This document shows positions 1-11,400 of a stretch of DNA of 22,769 nucleotides, in pieces. Made by a program: the position numbers and the translations under genes. Source of the DNA: Pelargonium cotyledonis (Eukaryota > Streptophyta > Magnoliopsida > Geraniales > Geraniaceae); NCBI GenBank assembly GCA_036897625.1, contig JAYMTA010000959.1:1-22769 (forward strand). The letters run 5' to 3'. Positions within the stretch are counted from its first letter, which is position 1. Each line of letters begins with the position of its first letter. The notes below the pieces were generated by a model that was not told where the DNA came from, ran no database searches, and saw nothing but the letters and a program-made list of their open reading frames with translations.

Positions 1-34
1 CCAAAAAGCCCCCACGAAAACCCCCCCTCGCCAT
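1..34 (-). CDS. possible 5' end of a gene leaving the left edge (partial)
   Basis: On the minus strand an ATG at 34-32 opens a reading frame that runs to the window edge and reads MARGGFRGGFL, a Gly/Arg-rich start. The stretch 1-118 is far more GC-rich than the AT-rich DNA beside it. It is followed, upstream on the minus strand, by a telo-box-like AAACCCTA (plus-strand ctaaaccctag near 108-116), common in leaders and promoters of plant housekeeping genes. Only eleven codons are visible, so no family can be named. It could equally be untranslated leader. Confidence 0.3.
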   Translation of the reverse strand, partial: MARGGFRGGFL

Positions 35-119
35 CCCTCCCGTCGCCTCCTCAGAAAGTCACACAAACGCCGCCGTCCACAGAATGTCACACGCCAAGCC
101 GCCGCCTAAACCCTAGTAA

Positions 120-930
120 GGGGATCTTACCAAATGAGCCATTAGTACAGTCTCTAACATTTCATTGTTTTCTTATTAGTGATGCCAACTCAATCCGCAC
201 TAATATTTTGAATTTATTAATAAAAATTTTATTTTAACTTTATTCAAAACATACCATAAAATAAGTACTTACAATTTTACACTTTTCATTTTAATTTATT
301 TATAAGATTTAATTAACTAAGAAAATTTTAAATTAAAATATAATGAATATACTTATGGTTACTCAAATAATTAGAGTTTTTTTATTTTTTTATTTTAATT
401 TTGAAGTTCGGACTGAGAACTCAAATTCAGTCAGAAAATAAATTCTAAATTGTACAAGTTGTGGATTTCGAGTTGCAAAATGAGTTTAAAGTTTATTTGT
501 AAAACATGTAGATTTCACTATTATGACTATTAATTTATTCAAGACAAACTAGTTAACTTCGGTTTATGCAACCCAAAGCCTTCTGCTCTAAATCACAACT
601 TCTAGTTGTTAAAATGGTCTTCTCTAGTTGAATTCTGAATTAGTTGGCACTTGGTATGATAAATGAGCTTTGGGGGTGCCAATTATTTATACTTGCCACT
701 CGAGAGTTTATGTCTTGTTGAAAATTTATAATTTTGTTAAACAAGTCATGACCCGATTTTTTAAAAGAATGGTAATTTCCTAATAAAGAAGAATTGTTTT
801 ACTCAATTATTGTTTAAATTTTTTAAAGGTATATTGAACTGTATTTATTGTACCAAACAAACTTGAGACTAAGAATACGATATTTTCATTATCTCGCGCC
901 ATGGCATTTTCTCGTCCAATATAGTTACTG
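120..930. other. AT-rich intergenic DNA
   Basis: The stretch is very AT-rich with poly-A/T runs and no convincing coding frame on either strand. It probably holds the upstream regions of the possible left-edge minus-strand gene and of the CNGC1 gene. I see no recognisable transposon ends. Confidence 0.6.
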
Positions 931-1188
931 TACTTGTCTTTGTATCATCTTCCTCTTCCTCCTTCGCCTTTCTCTCTCTCTCTCTAGATTTTCTCTCACT
1001 AAAAAACGAAACTTCTCTCTCAAGAAGACCATCGACGAGACGACTTGGAACATCTGATTGTGCCCTTAGCGATCAAGCGACCTTCCGCGAACCTTCTCTT
1101 CCTTAGCCCACCATACCATTCAACTGCGCCAACTAAATCACACCGCAACTACTGATTCTTCTCTCTCACCCCATCTCCTTCTGCTCTG
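931..1188 (+). promoter_or_regulatory. CT-rich core promoter and first untranslated leader exon of the CNGC1-type gene
   Basis: A pyrimidine-rich stretch with a (TC)n run near 968-986 resembles the Y-patch initiation zones of plant promoters. It is followed by CT-rich leader-like sequence. A plausible donor (ctctg then gtgcgt) ends the exon at 1188. It would pair with the strong acceptor at 1929-1930, giving a leader intron of about 740 nt. The transcription start and this exon's 5' limit are inferred. Confidence 0.4.
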
Positions 1189-1252
1189 GTGCGTTTTGTT
1201 TTCGATCGTTTTTTATTTTGAATTTTGTTTTTAAAACGGTTATTTAAATTTG

Positions 1253-1506
1253 TTTTCCGGGAATTTCGGATGTTTAGGACTCTGGGTGGGCTTTAAAATT
1301 TGACTTTTTGGGGGTGGTTGGGCAAATTGGGAACTGCCGGCAAGGTGTTTGATGAAATGTCTATGAAGTTTGAGTTTTTATTTTCTCAACTTCATTGCTT
1401 GGTATTTTGGTTGGACATTTGGCGTAATTTGTCTTCCGGAAATTTCGGGTTTTTTGGGTGGTTGTGCAATTTGGGAATTTGCCTGCAAGGTGTTTGATGA
1501 AATGCC
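1253..1506 (+). repeat. diverged direct duplication inside the CNGC1 leader intron
   Basis: Two related segments lie about 145 nt apart. Each has a ccgg-aatttcgg stretch, then a ggtggttg-gcaa-ttggga stretch, then the shared block caaggtgtttgatgaaatg (near 1341 and 1486). The copies differ by small indels. The shared block happens to read KVFDEM in one frame. Confidence 0.6.
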
Positions 1507-1930
1507 TCTGTATTTTTGAGTCAGTCGGAGTTGATGTTCTATTTTTTGTGTGTGGAAAATCAGTATGGATAAGCATTTTATGTCATTAATTTCTGTATTT
1601 TATTAATTTGATTTTGTTTTTCAATCCATCGGTTTCATCTATGTATGTATAGTCTATGTTTGGGCGTAAAACTATATGTTTTTATTGATTGTTGACCCAA
1701 AAAGAAAATTATTTTATAGATATTCTCTAATGATTTGGGGTATTGGGGGTAAAGTTAAGCAGTCAAATTGCATTATTATTATTATTATTGAAAAAAATAA
1801 TATAATTTTGTGTTTATGCTCTTACAGTCCGATCATGTTATATAGTGTGTGAAGTTTGCAAAGTACCATTTGGGAAGCATGCCAATTTCTTGAGTTTTTA
1901 ATGGAAGATTTTGTTTTTCTTTGCTCTTAG

Positions 1931-2064
1931 GTGTCCAGGGGATTTGAAGTTTGTAACAAGTGCACATACATCGACAAACTCTAGTACATGAGGAAGTTTC
2001 TTGGGGTTATTAAGAGTTCAGGGTTTGATTACTGTGGACATTGTATCTTAAATTGTCTCTAGTT
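1931..2064 (+). promoter_or_regulatory. second leader exon of CNGC1 with a 24-codon uORF
   Basis: A long pyrimidine tract ends in cttag at 1929-1930, a strong 3' splice site, so the exon begins at 1931. Within it an upstream ATG at 1988 opens a 24-codon frame ending in TAG at 2060-2062. That is only two bases before the main ATG at 2065. Ribosomes that translate the uORF would terminate almost on the main start. This could reduce or tune channel translation. Confidence 0.55.
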
Positions 2065-5000
2065 ATGAATTACCAGCAAGAGAAGCTTGTGAGGTTAGTG
2101 CTCTTTTTTGTCTGTTTGTCATTTATGTTCTTCATTTGTTGGCTTAAAAAAAAAAATGGAATAGGTGTGTTTGGTGGTTGTGGCATCTTGCAAGTATTTG
2201 GTTGGAATTCATTGATGAGAATATCCAGTTACTTTTGGAGGCAAATTAGTTTTGTCTTGAGAAGATAACTCTTGTCTTTTATGCTCCTAAATTTTACACC
2301 CGCACTCACTATTTTGAAGGACATGGTAAATAGAATTTTTGAAGAAGAATCCGCCTCTCCTGTTCTGCCACATTCATCGTTGCTGATATTGGAACTACCG
2401 AACTACCAATGCAGCACCACCTCATACTGCCTTTTCTTTTGAACGACCTTACTGCCCTTCATTTTAACATATTCATTACGATAGAGTCCTAGGGTTTCCA
2501 AAAGTGTAAAATGAAACGCCTTGAATCATAGCTATTTGAATCGGTTTGTTCCAAAAAATATTTCAATTTGTTTGTTGACACAAAGTCAGGGAAAATCTCT
2601 GAAATTATATCACCATTGAACTCAGGAAATTTTATTAGTTCTGAATAAAATGTCTTTTAAAACAAGATCTTCGTGTCCTCCATTCCCCTTAACGAACTTT
2701 GGTTCAAAGATTAGGACTGTTGAACATAGGTTTGCATTGTATAAATATTTTGTACCAATGTCATTGTTTTAACTCTATGCTATTCAAATTACGTCGCACG
2801 TTTCATAGCCTGCTAGTTTCATGTGTTTTATAGCCTTGATATGCTTCAGTCACAATGGACATTGAGCTGATTTTACATCGGCTATGTTATATTCAGGTTT
2901 CAGGACTGGAACATAGAGAAAAGTGCTGATGGGCAATTTTCTTCAAACTATGGAATGGATCCTGGAAAAGTAAGAAGAACATTAAACTCAGTTTCAGAAA
3001 AGTTCCAAAGAGGCTTTGAAAGTGGTTCTGACAGGATTAGAGGCCTTAAGAAGTCATTCAGATCCTTTTCTTTTGATAAAATTCTGAACAAAGTCTTGGG
3101 TTCTAGAAATAAAATCCTTGATCCACAAGGACCTTTCCTTCAAAGGTGGAATAAGATATTTGTACTTTCGTGTGTGCTTGCTGTTTCTCTGGATCCTCTG
3201 TTCTTCTATATCCCCCTGATTAATGATGATAAGAAGTGCCTTGATTTGGACAAAAAGATGGAAACTACAGCAAGTGTTTTGCGCTCATTCACTGATATCT
3301 TTTACATAATTCATATTATATTTCAATTCCGTACTGGCTTCATTGCCCCATCTTCTCGAGTATTTGGAAGAGGCGTTCTAGTTGAAGATACATGGGCAAT
3401 AGCAAAGAGATATGTATCGTCGTACTTTCTGATTGACATTCTTGCCGTTCTTCCACTACCACAGGTAAGAAAAACTTTCAACAGTTGCATTTTGGTGTGC
3501 ATTTATTTGTTTTAATTGCAAGGAAATTTATACCTCACAGTCTCAGTGTTGTATCAGACAGTTTTTTTTTGTGTGTGTGGTGAGAAGTGATGTTTGTCTT
3601 TGCAGATGATTTGTTTGTGCACTCTGCACCGGCCACTGGGTGTTTCAGTCATTAATTCACTGTCTTTTCTCCAGGGTTTAAACTACAATTTGCACATGAT
3701 GGATTTTTGTCTCACATCTGCATGTTTCCTCATGCATTTCTCTTAAATAAGTCTTATGCAATGATAATTTTGTATCGTTGATAGCACGCTTCCCCCTCTC
3801 TTCTGTATCTTTTCTACTTATCTGTATTTCAATTGAACTACAAATGTCCCTCCCAGACCCCACAATGGTTAGAGCCTTGTGCACCGGGCCTTACTCTTCT
3901 TCTTTATTGTTTTGTTTTGTGTTTTTAGTGCTTATGTACTACATAATTCTATATCCTCGTGGGTTCTGATGTTCCTGTGATCCCAACAGGTGGTAATCTT
4001 AATCATCATTCCAAAAATGAGAGGATCAAGAACTTTGAACACAAAGAACTTGTTGAAATTTGTTGTGCTGTTCCAATATATTCCAAGGTTTCTCCGCATA
4101 CGGCCATTGTATAAAGAAGTTACAAGGACTTCAGGCATACTCACCGAGACTGCTTGGGCTGGAGCCGCATTCAATCTCTTTCTATATATGCTTGCTAGTC
4201 ATGTAAGTTTTCATTATTAGTTTGGTTTTCCTTTTATGTTACACTGAAGTGTAAGCTTGTGATCTATATCTGTTTTATTAAATTTCTCTTAATCTGATAG
4301 TTAGACATCTCATATCATTATATACATTCTTAAGATGTTTTGAATGGATTCTCGTTTTTAGGCCTTTCTTCCTCCAACCTTTCTGATCAAGTGTGTTCTT
4401 CCTTAGGTACTTGGGGCCTTTTGGTATTTGTTCTCTATAGAGCGAGAAACTACTTGTTGGAAGGATGCCTGTCGGAATTATACTGGTCCTGCAGGATGCA
4501 GTGTTGATTCTCTATACTGTGATGGCAAATTAGGAAACAACACATTTTTGAATGATTCATGTCCTGTGCAGACACCAAATACTGCACTATTTGATTTTGG
4601 AATATTCCGTGACGCCCTTGAGTCTGGTATCGTGGAGTCAAGAGATTTTCCTCAGAAGTTTTTCTACTGTTTTTGGTGGGGCCTGCAAAATTTGAGGTAT
4701 GTTAGTGCTCATATATATCTGTGTTCTGCACATGTAGTTAATAGCGGAATGGTTCTGTTCAATGTTTTTATTACTATCATATTCTTATTATTACATAGGA
4801 TTTTAACTGTCAATGTTGCACATGTTTGCATTACCTCGGTTGTAGTTGGAACCCATAACTTTATGGTTGAGTTTTTTTTTTTTTTTTCTCTCTATATATT
4901 TTTATTATATCAACAATTTTATGGTAATATTTGATATTAGTGTCTCATATTTTTGTGCTTGCACAACCTTTGCAGTTCGCTTGGTCAAAATCTACAAACA

Positions 5001-6707
5001 AGCACCTACATTTGGGAAATCTGTTTTGCAGTTGCCATTTCCATTGGAGGATTGGTATTGTTTTCATTCCTCATCGGAAATATGCAGGTTCGTAAAAACC
5101 ATATCTTTTGCTGAGCTTATAGTCATAAACTTTTATGTGTTAGCATGGGATTGTATTTGTAAATATTAGTGGGGTTAAAGTATCCCCCTTGCTATAGTAA
5201 TCTTCTTTGTCCGTTGTTTCTTTTGGTCGGAGGTTTGGTTAGGTAGGGTCAAGCCATAAGGTCTTGATGCGTGCCATTCACATCAGTTCACTCCATTTAG
5301 GTTTAGCATTTTTTCGATGTTCATTGTTCGAAGTTTATACTAATATGAGGAACCTGTATGTTAATCTCTGACTCTATTTATTCTGGTATGAAACAGACGT
5401 ACTTGCAATCAACTACCACCAGACTCGAGGAAATGAGGGTGAAGAGGCGAGATGCAGAACAGTGGATGTCCCATCGTTTGCTTCCTGATAATCTGAGGGA
5501 GCGGATCAGGCGTTATGAACAATACAAATGGCAAGAAACAAGAGGTGTCGATGAAGAGAATCTGCTGTGTAATCTACCTAAGGACCTCAAAAGGGACATA
5601 AAACGACATCTCTGCTTGGACCTGCTCATGAGAGTAAGTTCTTACCTTAACGATTGCTTTCTTGATAGTTACATGTCGTACCGTAGATGGAGTCATATCC
5701 TTGCATTCATATTACTTTCTTGATTGATTTAAGTATTGCAATGAACATCTAAACGACAATCACTTTTCGAAGAGAAAAAAACTTCCTTGCAAAGCACTCT
5801 TTGGGAGTGGGACATATTTGCTCTTATGTAAAAATTGTTATTTCCTAAAACTTCCAACACTTGACGCACTTGTATAATGTAGAATGTGGATTTACAAACT
5901 CATTTTCCTGTATGCATTTGGGGGTCAATGTTTGAAAAATTGATGATGATTCATGCAGTCTTGTAATTGTAGAAGTTTGATTTACGAACTCGTTTTCTTG
6001 TATGCATTTAGGTCCCGATGTTTGAAAAAATGGATGAACAACTGTTGGATGCACTATGTGACCGTCTGAGACCAGTTCTCTACACCGAAGAGAGTTACAT
6101 TGTTCGGGAGGGAGACCCAGTCGATGAAATGCTATTCGTCATGCGAGGAAAGCTGTTGACCATGACTACAAATGGCGGAAGAACCGGTTTCTTCAATTCA
6201 GAGTATCTCAAAGCCGGTGATTTCTGTGGCGAAGAGCTCCTCACATGGGCTCTTGATCCCCACTCCTCGTCAAACCTCCCCATCTCCACCAGAACTGTTC
6301 GGGCTATCGTAGAAGTGGAAGCCTTTGCTCTAATGGCAGACGATCTAAAGTTCGTAGCATCCCAGTTCCGCAGGCTTCACAGCAAGCAGCTCCGCCACAC
6401 CTTCAGGTTCTACTCGCAGCAATGGCGGACCTGGGCAGCTTGTTTCATACAGGCCGCTTGGCGGCGCTACACAAGAAAGAAACTGGAAGAGTCTCTTCGG
6501 GTAGAAGAGAACCGGTTGCAAGATGCATTGGCAAAAGGAGACGCAAGCTCGCCAAGCCTCGGCGCCACCATTTATGCATCACGATTTGCTGCTAATATCC
6601 TGCGTGCCATAAGGCGTAATGGTGCAAGGAAGGCAAGGTTGCTGCCAGAGAGGTTACCGCCGATAATGCTTCAGAAGCCTGCAGAGCCTGATTTCACGGA
6701 CGAATAA
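2065..6707 (+). CDS. CNGC1: cyclic nucleotide-gated ion channel 1 (CNGC1-type)
   Basis: Exons: 2065-2093, 2897-3464, 3990-4202, 4407-4696, 4976-5087, 5397-5633, 6012-6707. All joins are GT-AG and in frame, giving 714 aa (Arabidopsis CNGC1 is about 716). It encodes a plasma-membrane, calcium-permeable cation channel gated by cyclic nucleotides and calmodulin; four subunits form a pore. S1 lies at about 97-118, S2 at 134-155, S3-S4 at 187-243 and S5 at 248-283. The pore helix carries the plant filter triplet GQN at 370-372, followed by S6. The cyclic nucleotide-binding domain spans about 484-600, with its phosphate-binding cassette (GDFCGEELLTWALDP) near 552-566. An IQ motif (FIQAAWRRY) follows near 628-636. 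The start MNYQQEKLVRFQDW parallels Arabidopsis MNFRQEKFVRFQDW. The split first codons explain the long intron after residue 9. No lesions are seen. Confidence 0.95.
3845..3895 (+). repeat. 5'-truncated Au-type SINE fragment in CNGC1 intron 2
   Basis: The block ctcccagaccccacaatgg, then agagccttgtgcaccgggcc, then a T/C-rich tail matches my memory of the 3' end of the Au SINE family, widespread in plants. The tRNA-like 5' half is absent. It lies in the intron 3465-3989, in the gene's sense orientation. Confidence 0.7.
5871..6040 (+). repeat. 90-bp tandem duplication of the exon 7 acceptor region (CNGC1)
   Basis: Copy A (5871-5950) and copy B (5961-6040) align at an exact 90-nt offset. The shared parts include gatttacaaactc-like sequence, tatgcattt, and atgtttgaaaaa from the start of exon 7. 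Copy B holds the working acceptor (tatgcatttag, exon from 6012). Copy A reads tatgcatttgg, so its AG is gone, and its exon-like part soon meets an in-frame stop. The same arrangement recurs in the tandem paralog at 11001. Confidence 0.85.
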
Positions 6708-6995
6708 TGACAGGTAGGTAGGGAACTAGAGAACACCTCCTAGGGATCGATCATGTGACGAATGTGCTTTGATTTTGTTGTGTAAATTGGGAAAGAAACG
6801 AAAGCGAAAGCAAGAAAGTGGAAGCTAAATTAGAGAGCTACTTATGGTTTAGTGTATTGAGGTCTTTGTATGTATATTATGTGTTGTATATGGAAAATTT
6901 CTATTGTTTGTTAAGTGATTTTAGGTGTTGTTGCTGCTTGTGTCCCTCTCATTGTAAGAGTTTAAGCCATTATTGAAATAACTGGACAGGATTGC
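6708..6995 (+). other. 3' untranslated region of CNGC1
   Basis: This stretch follows the stop codon and is partly colinear with 12235-12385 behind the second channel gene. Shared blocks include gtgctttgattttgttgt, tgttgtatatgg, and tccctctca followed by agagttt. The shared tail shows that the gene duplication included the 3' UTR. The paralog lacks about 80 nt present here. No single clear polyadenylation signal stands out. Confidence 0.6.
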
Positions 6996-7072
6996 ATTGC
7001 AGGATGAGACTATCAGTGGGTGGAGTAGCTTTATCATTTTCAGTGCAAGGGGTTTACTTTTTATGCAGGAAT

Positions 7073-8104
7073 CAGTGTTGGTAATTCGGGTTTTGGATTA
7101 AATGGGTCGGGCACTCTTGGGCTCGGGTAGAAAATGCATAACTTGAATGCAACCTGAAAATGGGAGTCGGGTTTAGGGTTGTTTAAGTACAAAATGTGCA
7201 TGCCCCGAAAAGTGAACAGGTCTATTTTGTTGGGTTTACACAACCTTGCACATTCACAAAATACGAGCACGACACACGATAATTGGATCAGAACACGGAG
7301 TTGTTTTAGGGCTCACAGAGAGCACGACAAATATAGATATATTTATGTAATTCCCTCTGGTCTCCTCTGGCGGCTCGTTCTTTTCTTGGAAGTAAATAAA
7401 GTGAGTGACTCTTGCTAATGATTCTCCAACTCTGAGCAGACTCCTATACTGTAATTTTGAAGCTACGTTTTCTTCTACAATGACTCTGAAAACTTTGTAG
7501 CTGCAGCAAGTAAATCACTGTAAGTACAATACACAATCTCTTAATTCAATCTAGGTTAAATTTACAGTGAATAATTGAAATATTTGCATTGGATTTGCAT
7601 GAAATTTGTGGAAGAGGATTATTTATTTTTTCTTTTCTGTATGATTGATTTTCTAGGGATTTGGTTGAAGCGAGTTGTTAATTTGTACTTTCCAAAGATT
7701 GTCAATTTTTTATTTTACTGAAATTTCTTTTTATCAAAATCCATTTTCTTGAGAAGTAGATATAGGGGTTTCAGATTTTTTATTATTTCATGTTTGGGTT
7801 GAACAGCTCTAAACTGAAACTAGAGAGACAATTTGGGTCCAAACACGGGCACCCGGAACCTGATCCATATTCGGCCCAGGCAAACCCACATGATCCCGCA
7901 CATTTTGCACCCAAAACCCAAAAGTCAATCCAAAATCAGTAACCAGCACCGGGCTGGATCCGGGTGAGATATTTTGACCCGAACTCGAAAAACTCGACCT
8001 GAACCATAAATTTCTCCATGGTAAACCCGTCTTGTCCCAAAAAAGGTCCGTTTATGCGTACTGCACCTACAAAAATGTGGCTCAGTTCCAAATTGCCAAC
8101 TCTA
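7073..8104. repeat. intergenic zone bounded by hAT-like terminal sequences
   Basis: The left end (cagtgttggtaattcgg) and the inverted right end (tagagttggcaatttgg) agree at about 13 of 16 bases. Both flanks are rich in ggg-t-cggg motifs typical of plant non-autonomous hAT-like elements, and both contain an internal caaaatgtgc. I find no convincing 8-bp target duplication. The middle (about 7390-7820) is plain AT-rich DNA. It may therefore be one old element of about 1 kb or two fragments. Confidence 0.4.
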
Positions 8105-8416
8105 AGTTAATGTATTGTCTTTCCTGTTTTCTCTTGCTCCCTTAAACTGTTAAAGAGTATACAATTCTATGTTAGGCAGTTTTATATGTAAACTTACCTT
8201 TTAATTGAATCAATTCTCTAGAATTTTACCAAACCTAACGTTCAAAGTATTTGAATCAACTGGGTTAGCTGATTAGTTTTGATTCTTGTCTCATGAGGGT
8301 ATAGCTTTTTTGAAATGGTATCTCAAGGAAACAGTTTTAAGGGATCTATCTAGTTTTTGATATTGAAATAAAGTCTCTTGATTTTCTGATGCTATTGTTT
8401 TTTTTTTTCTAATTCA

Positions 8417-8439
8417 GGCAAACGTGACGTGACGAATTG
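8417..8439 (+). promoter_or_regulatory. leader end of the second CNGC gene, with stop upstream of its start
   Basis: A T-rich tract ending in aattcag at 8415-8416 looks like a 3' splice site. The exon begins at 8417 and an in-frame TGA lies at 8425-8427, before the first ATG at 8440. Upstream exons therefore cannot supply an in-frame N-terminus through this acceptor. The upstream leader exon and promoter were not identified. Confidence 0.5.
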
Positions 8440-11400
8440 ATGATAATGAGCTTATTTATAGATGAGTTTCATAGAGACTCCAAAATTCATTTTGTGAAGA
8501 AAGTTCTTTACCCAAGTGAGCTATTGCTTAAAAAGTTCAGTAAGATTCTTCTAATCTTGAATGTCATTGCAGTCTCATTGGATCCTTTGTTCTTTTATGT
8601 CCCGGTGATTAGAGATGACAAGAAGTGCCTTGGTTTGGACAAAAAGTTGATGTTCACAGCTCTTGTTCTTCGCTCACTGATAGATATTTGTGATATAATC
8701 AATATTATTTTTCAGTTTCGGACTGGTTTTGGAAGTGCAAGAAAATACTTTTTTTCTAGGGATTTGGTTGACATTCTTGCGGTTATTCCTCTTCCACAGG
8801 TATGCGAATCGACATTTTCTTTTATAAATTTGTTGATTCAATATGATCTCATCAATTATTTTTGTTATCATGATTCCAATAGTATTTCAAACATTTCAGG
8901 TAGTGATTTTAATCATCATTCCCAAAATGAGAGGCTCGAGAGTTTTGCATTTGAGGAACTTGTTGATTTTCTTCGTTTTCTTCCAATATGTGCCAAGGCT
9001 CTTTCGAATCTACCCGCTCTATAAAAAGGTCAAAAGGACTTCCGGCATACTCACTGAAACTGCATGGGCAAAAGCCGTATTCAATCTATTTCTTTTCCTG
9101 CTTGCTAGTCATGTAAGTTTTGCTTTTGTAGTTGCTGCTTTACTGAGGTTAATTGATTGGAATTTTAGATCTCCACATACATGGATAGAGCTGAAATGAG
9201 TGGGTTGCCCAATCTGATCTGCACTTTTCCATGCCGTACCCGACCCACCTGAAAACTAATCGGATCTATTTTCTGATGCCCAAATCTACAAAAGGGTCGG
9301 ATTCTGGGTGCCCGCGGGATCGGAACTAAGCTGTCTGCTCTACAGTCTGCACATACATACACGGGTTCAAGTTTTCTTTGGCCCTTGAAGACTTGTGCTA
9401 TTGGTAGTAGAGAGAGAGAAGTAATAGTAGATAGTCTAGAGAGAGTTGTAGTAGGTAGGAATTAGGTCAGATTCTTATGTGCTCGGAACAGGTCTGCAAG
9501 CAAAAGTCATAGTCTTCGGTACTACGTTGTTTTGGGTCATGTTCAGACTGTACGTTTAGATGATGTTTTGGGCCTTTTCAAATTTCATTTTACTTTATGG
9601 TTCGTTATTAATTAGTTGGTTTTTGAATTTTGATTATAAATACTTAGAAACATAGTATCTTCTAAACTGTTCTTGTTCTTATCATTTGTGTCGGGCTTGT
9701 TTCATAGGTGCTTGGGGCCTCATGGTATTATTTTTCCATTGAGCGAGAAACCACATGCTGGCAAAAAGCTTGCGGAAGTCATTCTGGATGTATACCCAGT
9801 TCTTTTCATTGTGATGGCAATTTAGAAGATCACAAATTCTTGAACGACTTGTGTCCTGTAAAGACACCAAATGCATCACTTTTCGATTTCGGAATGTTCC
9901 TCGATGCACTTCAGTCAGGTATTGTGGAGTCCACAGATTTCCCGGAGAAGTTCTTTCACTGTTTTTGGTGGGGACTGCAAAGTCTGAGGTTGTGCATCTA
10001 AATTTCAACTTGGAGTTTGCATATACATTTGTACTTATCATGAGTTATAGTTGCTCTATGTTTGCAGTTCTTTTGGTCAGAATCTCAAAACAAGTAGATA
10101 TGTGTGGGAAAATTGCTTTGCCGTTTTCATTACCATCTCTGGCTTGGTATTATTCGTAGCTCTCATCGGAAATATGCAGGTTGGTTTTCAATCAAGAACT
10201 ATAATTAATACATATTAATGTATTATGGTTTGCAATTATAAACTTTTGAGATTCTAACTAATAGGGGCTAGGGATGGCCATTGTGAGGTTCTAACTAGAA
10301 AGTGGGGCATTATTGACTGGCTAATGCTCTAAGCCTTCAAGTTTTACTTTTGTATAGAACTGATAATTCGTGCGCGCGTGTTGTGCTGAAGGTTGATTGT
10401 TGACGACTCAACACGAATATGACACATTTAGTAATCTGACCAGTTTAACACAGACACTACACGTTAATAAATGAGTCGCGACGTGAACACGATCCAACAT
10501 AATAAAACCAACGCACTTGACAAGTTGTTAGAATTATTAACAACTATACTCTAATGTGTGTCGTTGCGTGTTTTCAAGGCCCAACACCAACATGACACGA
10601 CTACTAAATGTGTGAAACATGTTAATTTCGTGTGTGTCGACACGAATTGCCAGCTCTACTAGTGCAATTGTTTTTTTGCACCTAGACTTTTCCTATATAA
10701 TTTGAACTTGTTTTGAAACAGATATATCTACAGTCGAAAACGATTAGGTTGGAAGAAATGAGGTTGAAAGGGCAAGACATAGAACAGTGGATGTCCTTCC
10801 ATTTGCTTTCTGAGAATCTTCAGAAGCAGATCAAGAGTTACCAACAATACAAATGGCGTAAAACTAGAGGAGTCGATGTAGAAAATTTGCTTCTCGATCT
10901 TCCCAGGGATTTGAGGATGAGTATAAAGCGCGAACTTTGCATGGGACTGCTCATGAGAGTAAGTTCATTATATATTTGTCACTAAAATAGTAATCTGTGC
11001 ACTTGTATAATTCTAGAATGTGGATTTACAAACTCGATTTCTTGTGTATGCATTTTGGGTGCCAATGTTTGAAAAAATGGACGAAGATTGATTCTATTCA
11101 CTCTTATAAATGTAGAATGTTGATTGAGAGCATGTAGTCTCAACCAAGCTATTAGTGGTTGATATTCGGTCAAAACGTAAAGAAAATAGAACCGTGCGGG
11201 CGTTCCGAGACCACAAAGTCATTGTGGTGGGTGTAAGTGGTAGTACTTGAGCTGACATCAATCTACACTACACTAACTCGCATGCTCTACAACAGAATAT
11301 TTCGTCGCAGATCATGCTTTTTGCGACAGAAATGGCAGATAGCGACAGATATGTCTTGACAGTTAAAAAACTATTGCTATATCTGTTTTCGCTATTCATT

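Noticed and set aside
848-1057. 69-codon plus-strand frame before CNGC1
   Set aside because: It lies across the CT-rich promoter and leader, is low in complexity and matches nothing known.
2041-2268. Frame starting at 2041 that overlaps the CNGC1 start
   Set aside because: It uses a non-ATG start and reads into the first intron. Only the MNYQQEKLVR codons at 2065-2093 are coding, by match to the CNGC1 N-terminus.
7061-7418. Frames in the spacer between the two channel genes
   Set aside because: They fall in the hAT-like repeat zone and show no coding character.
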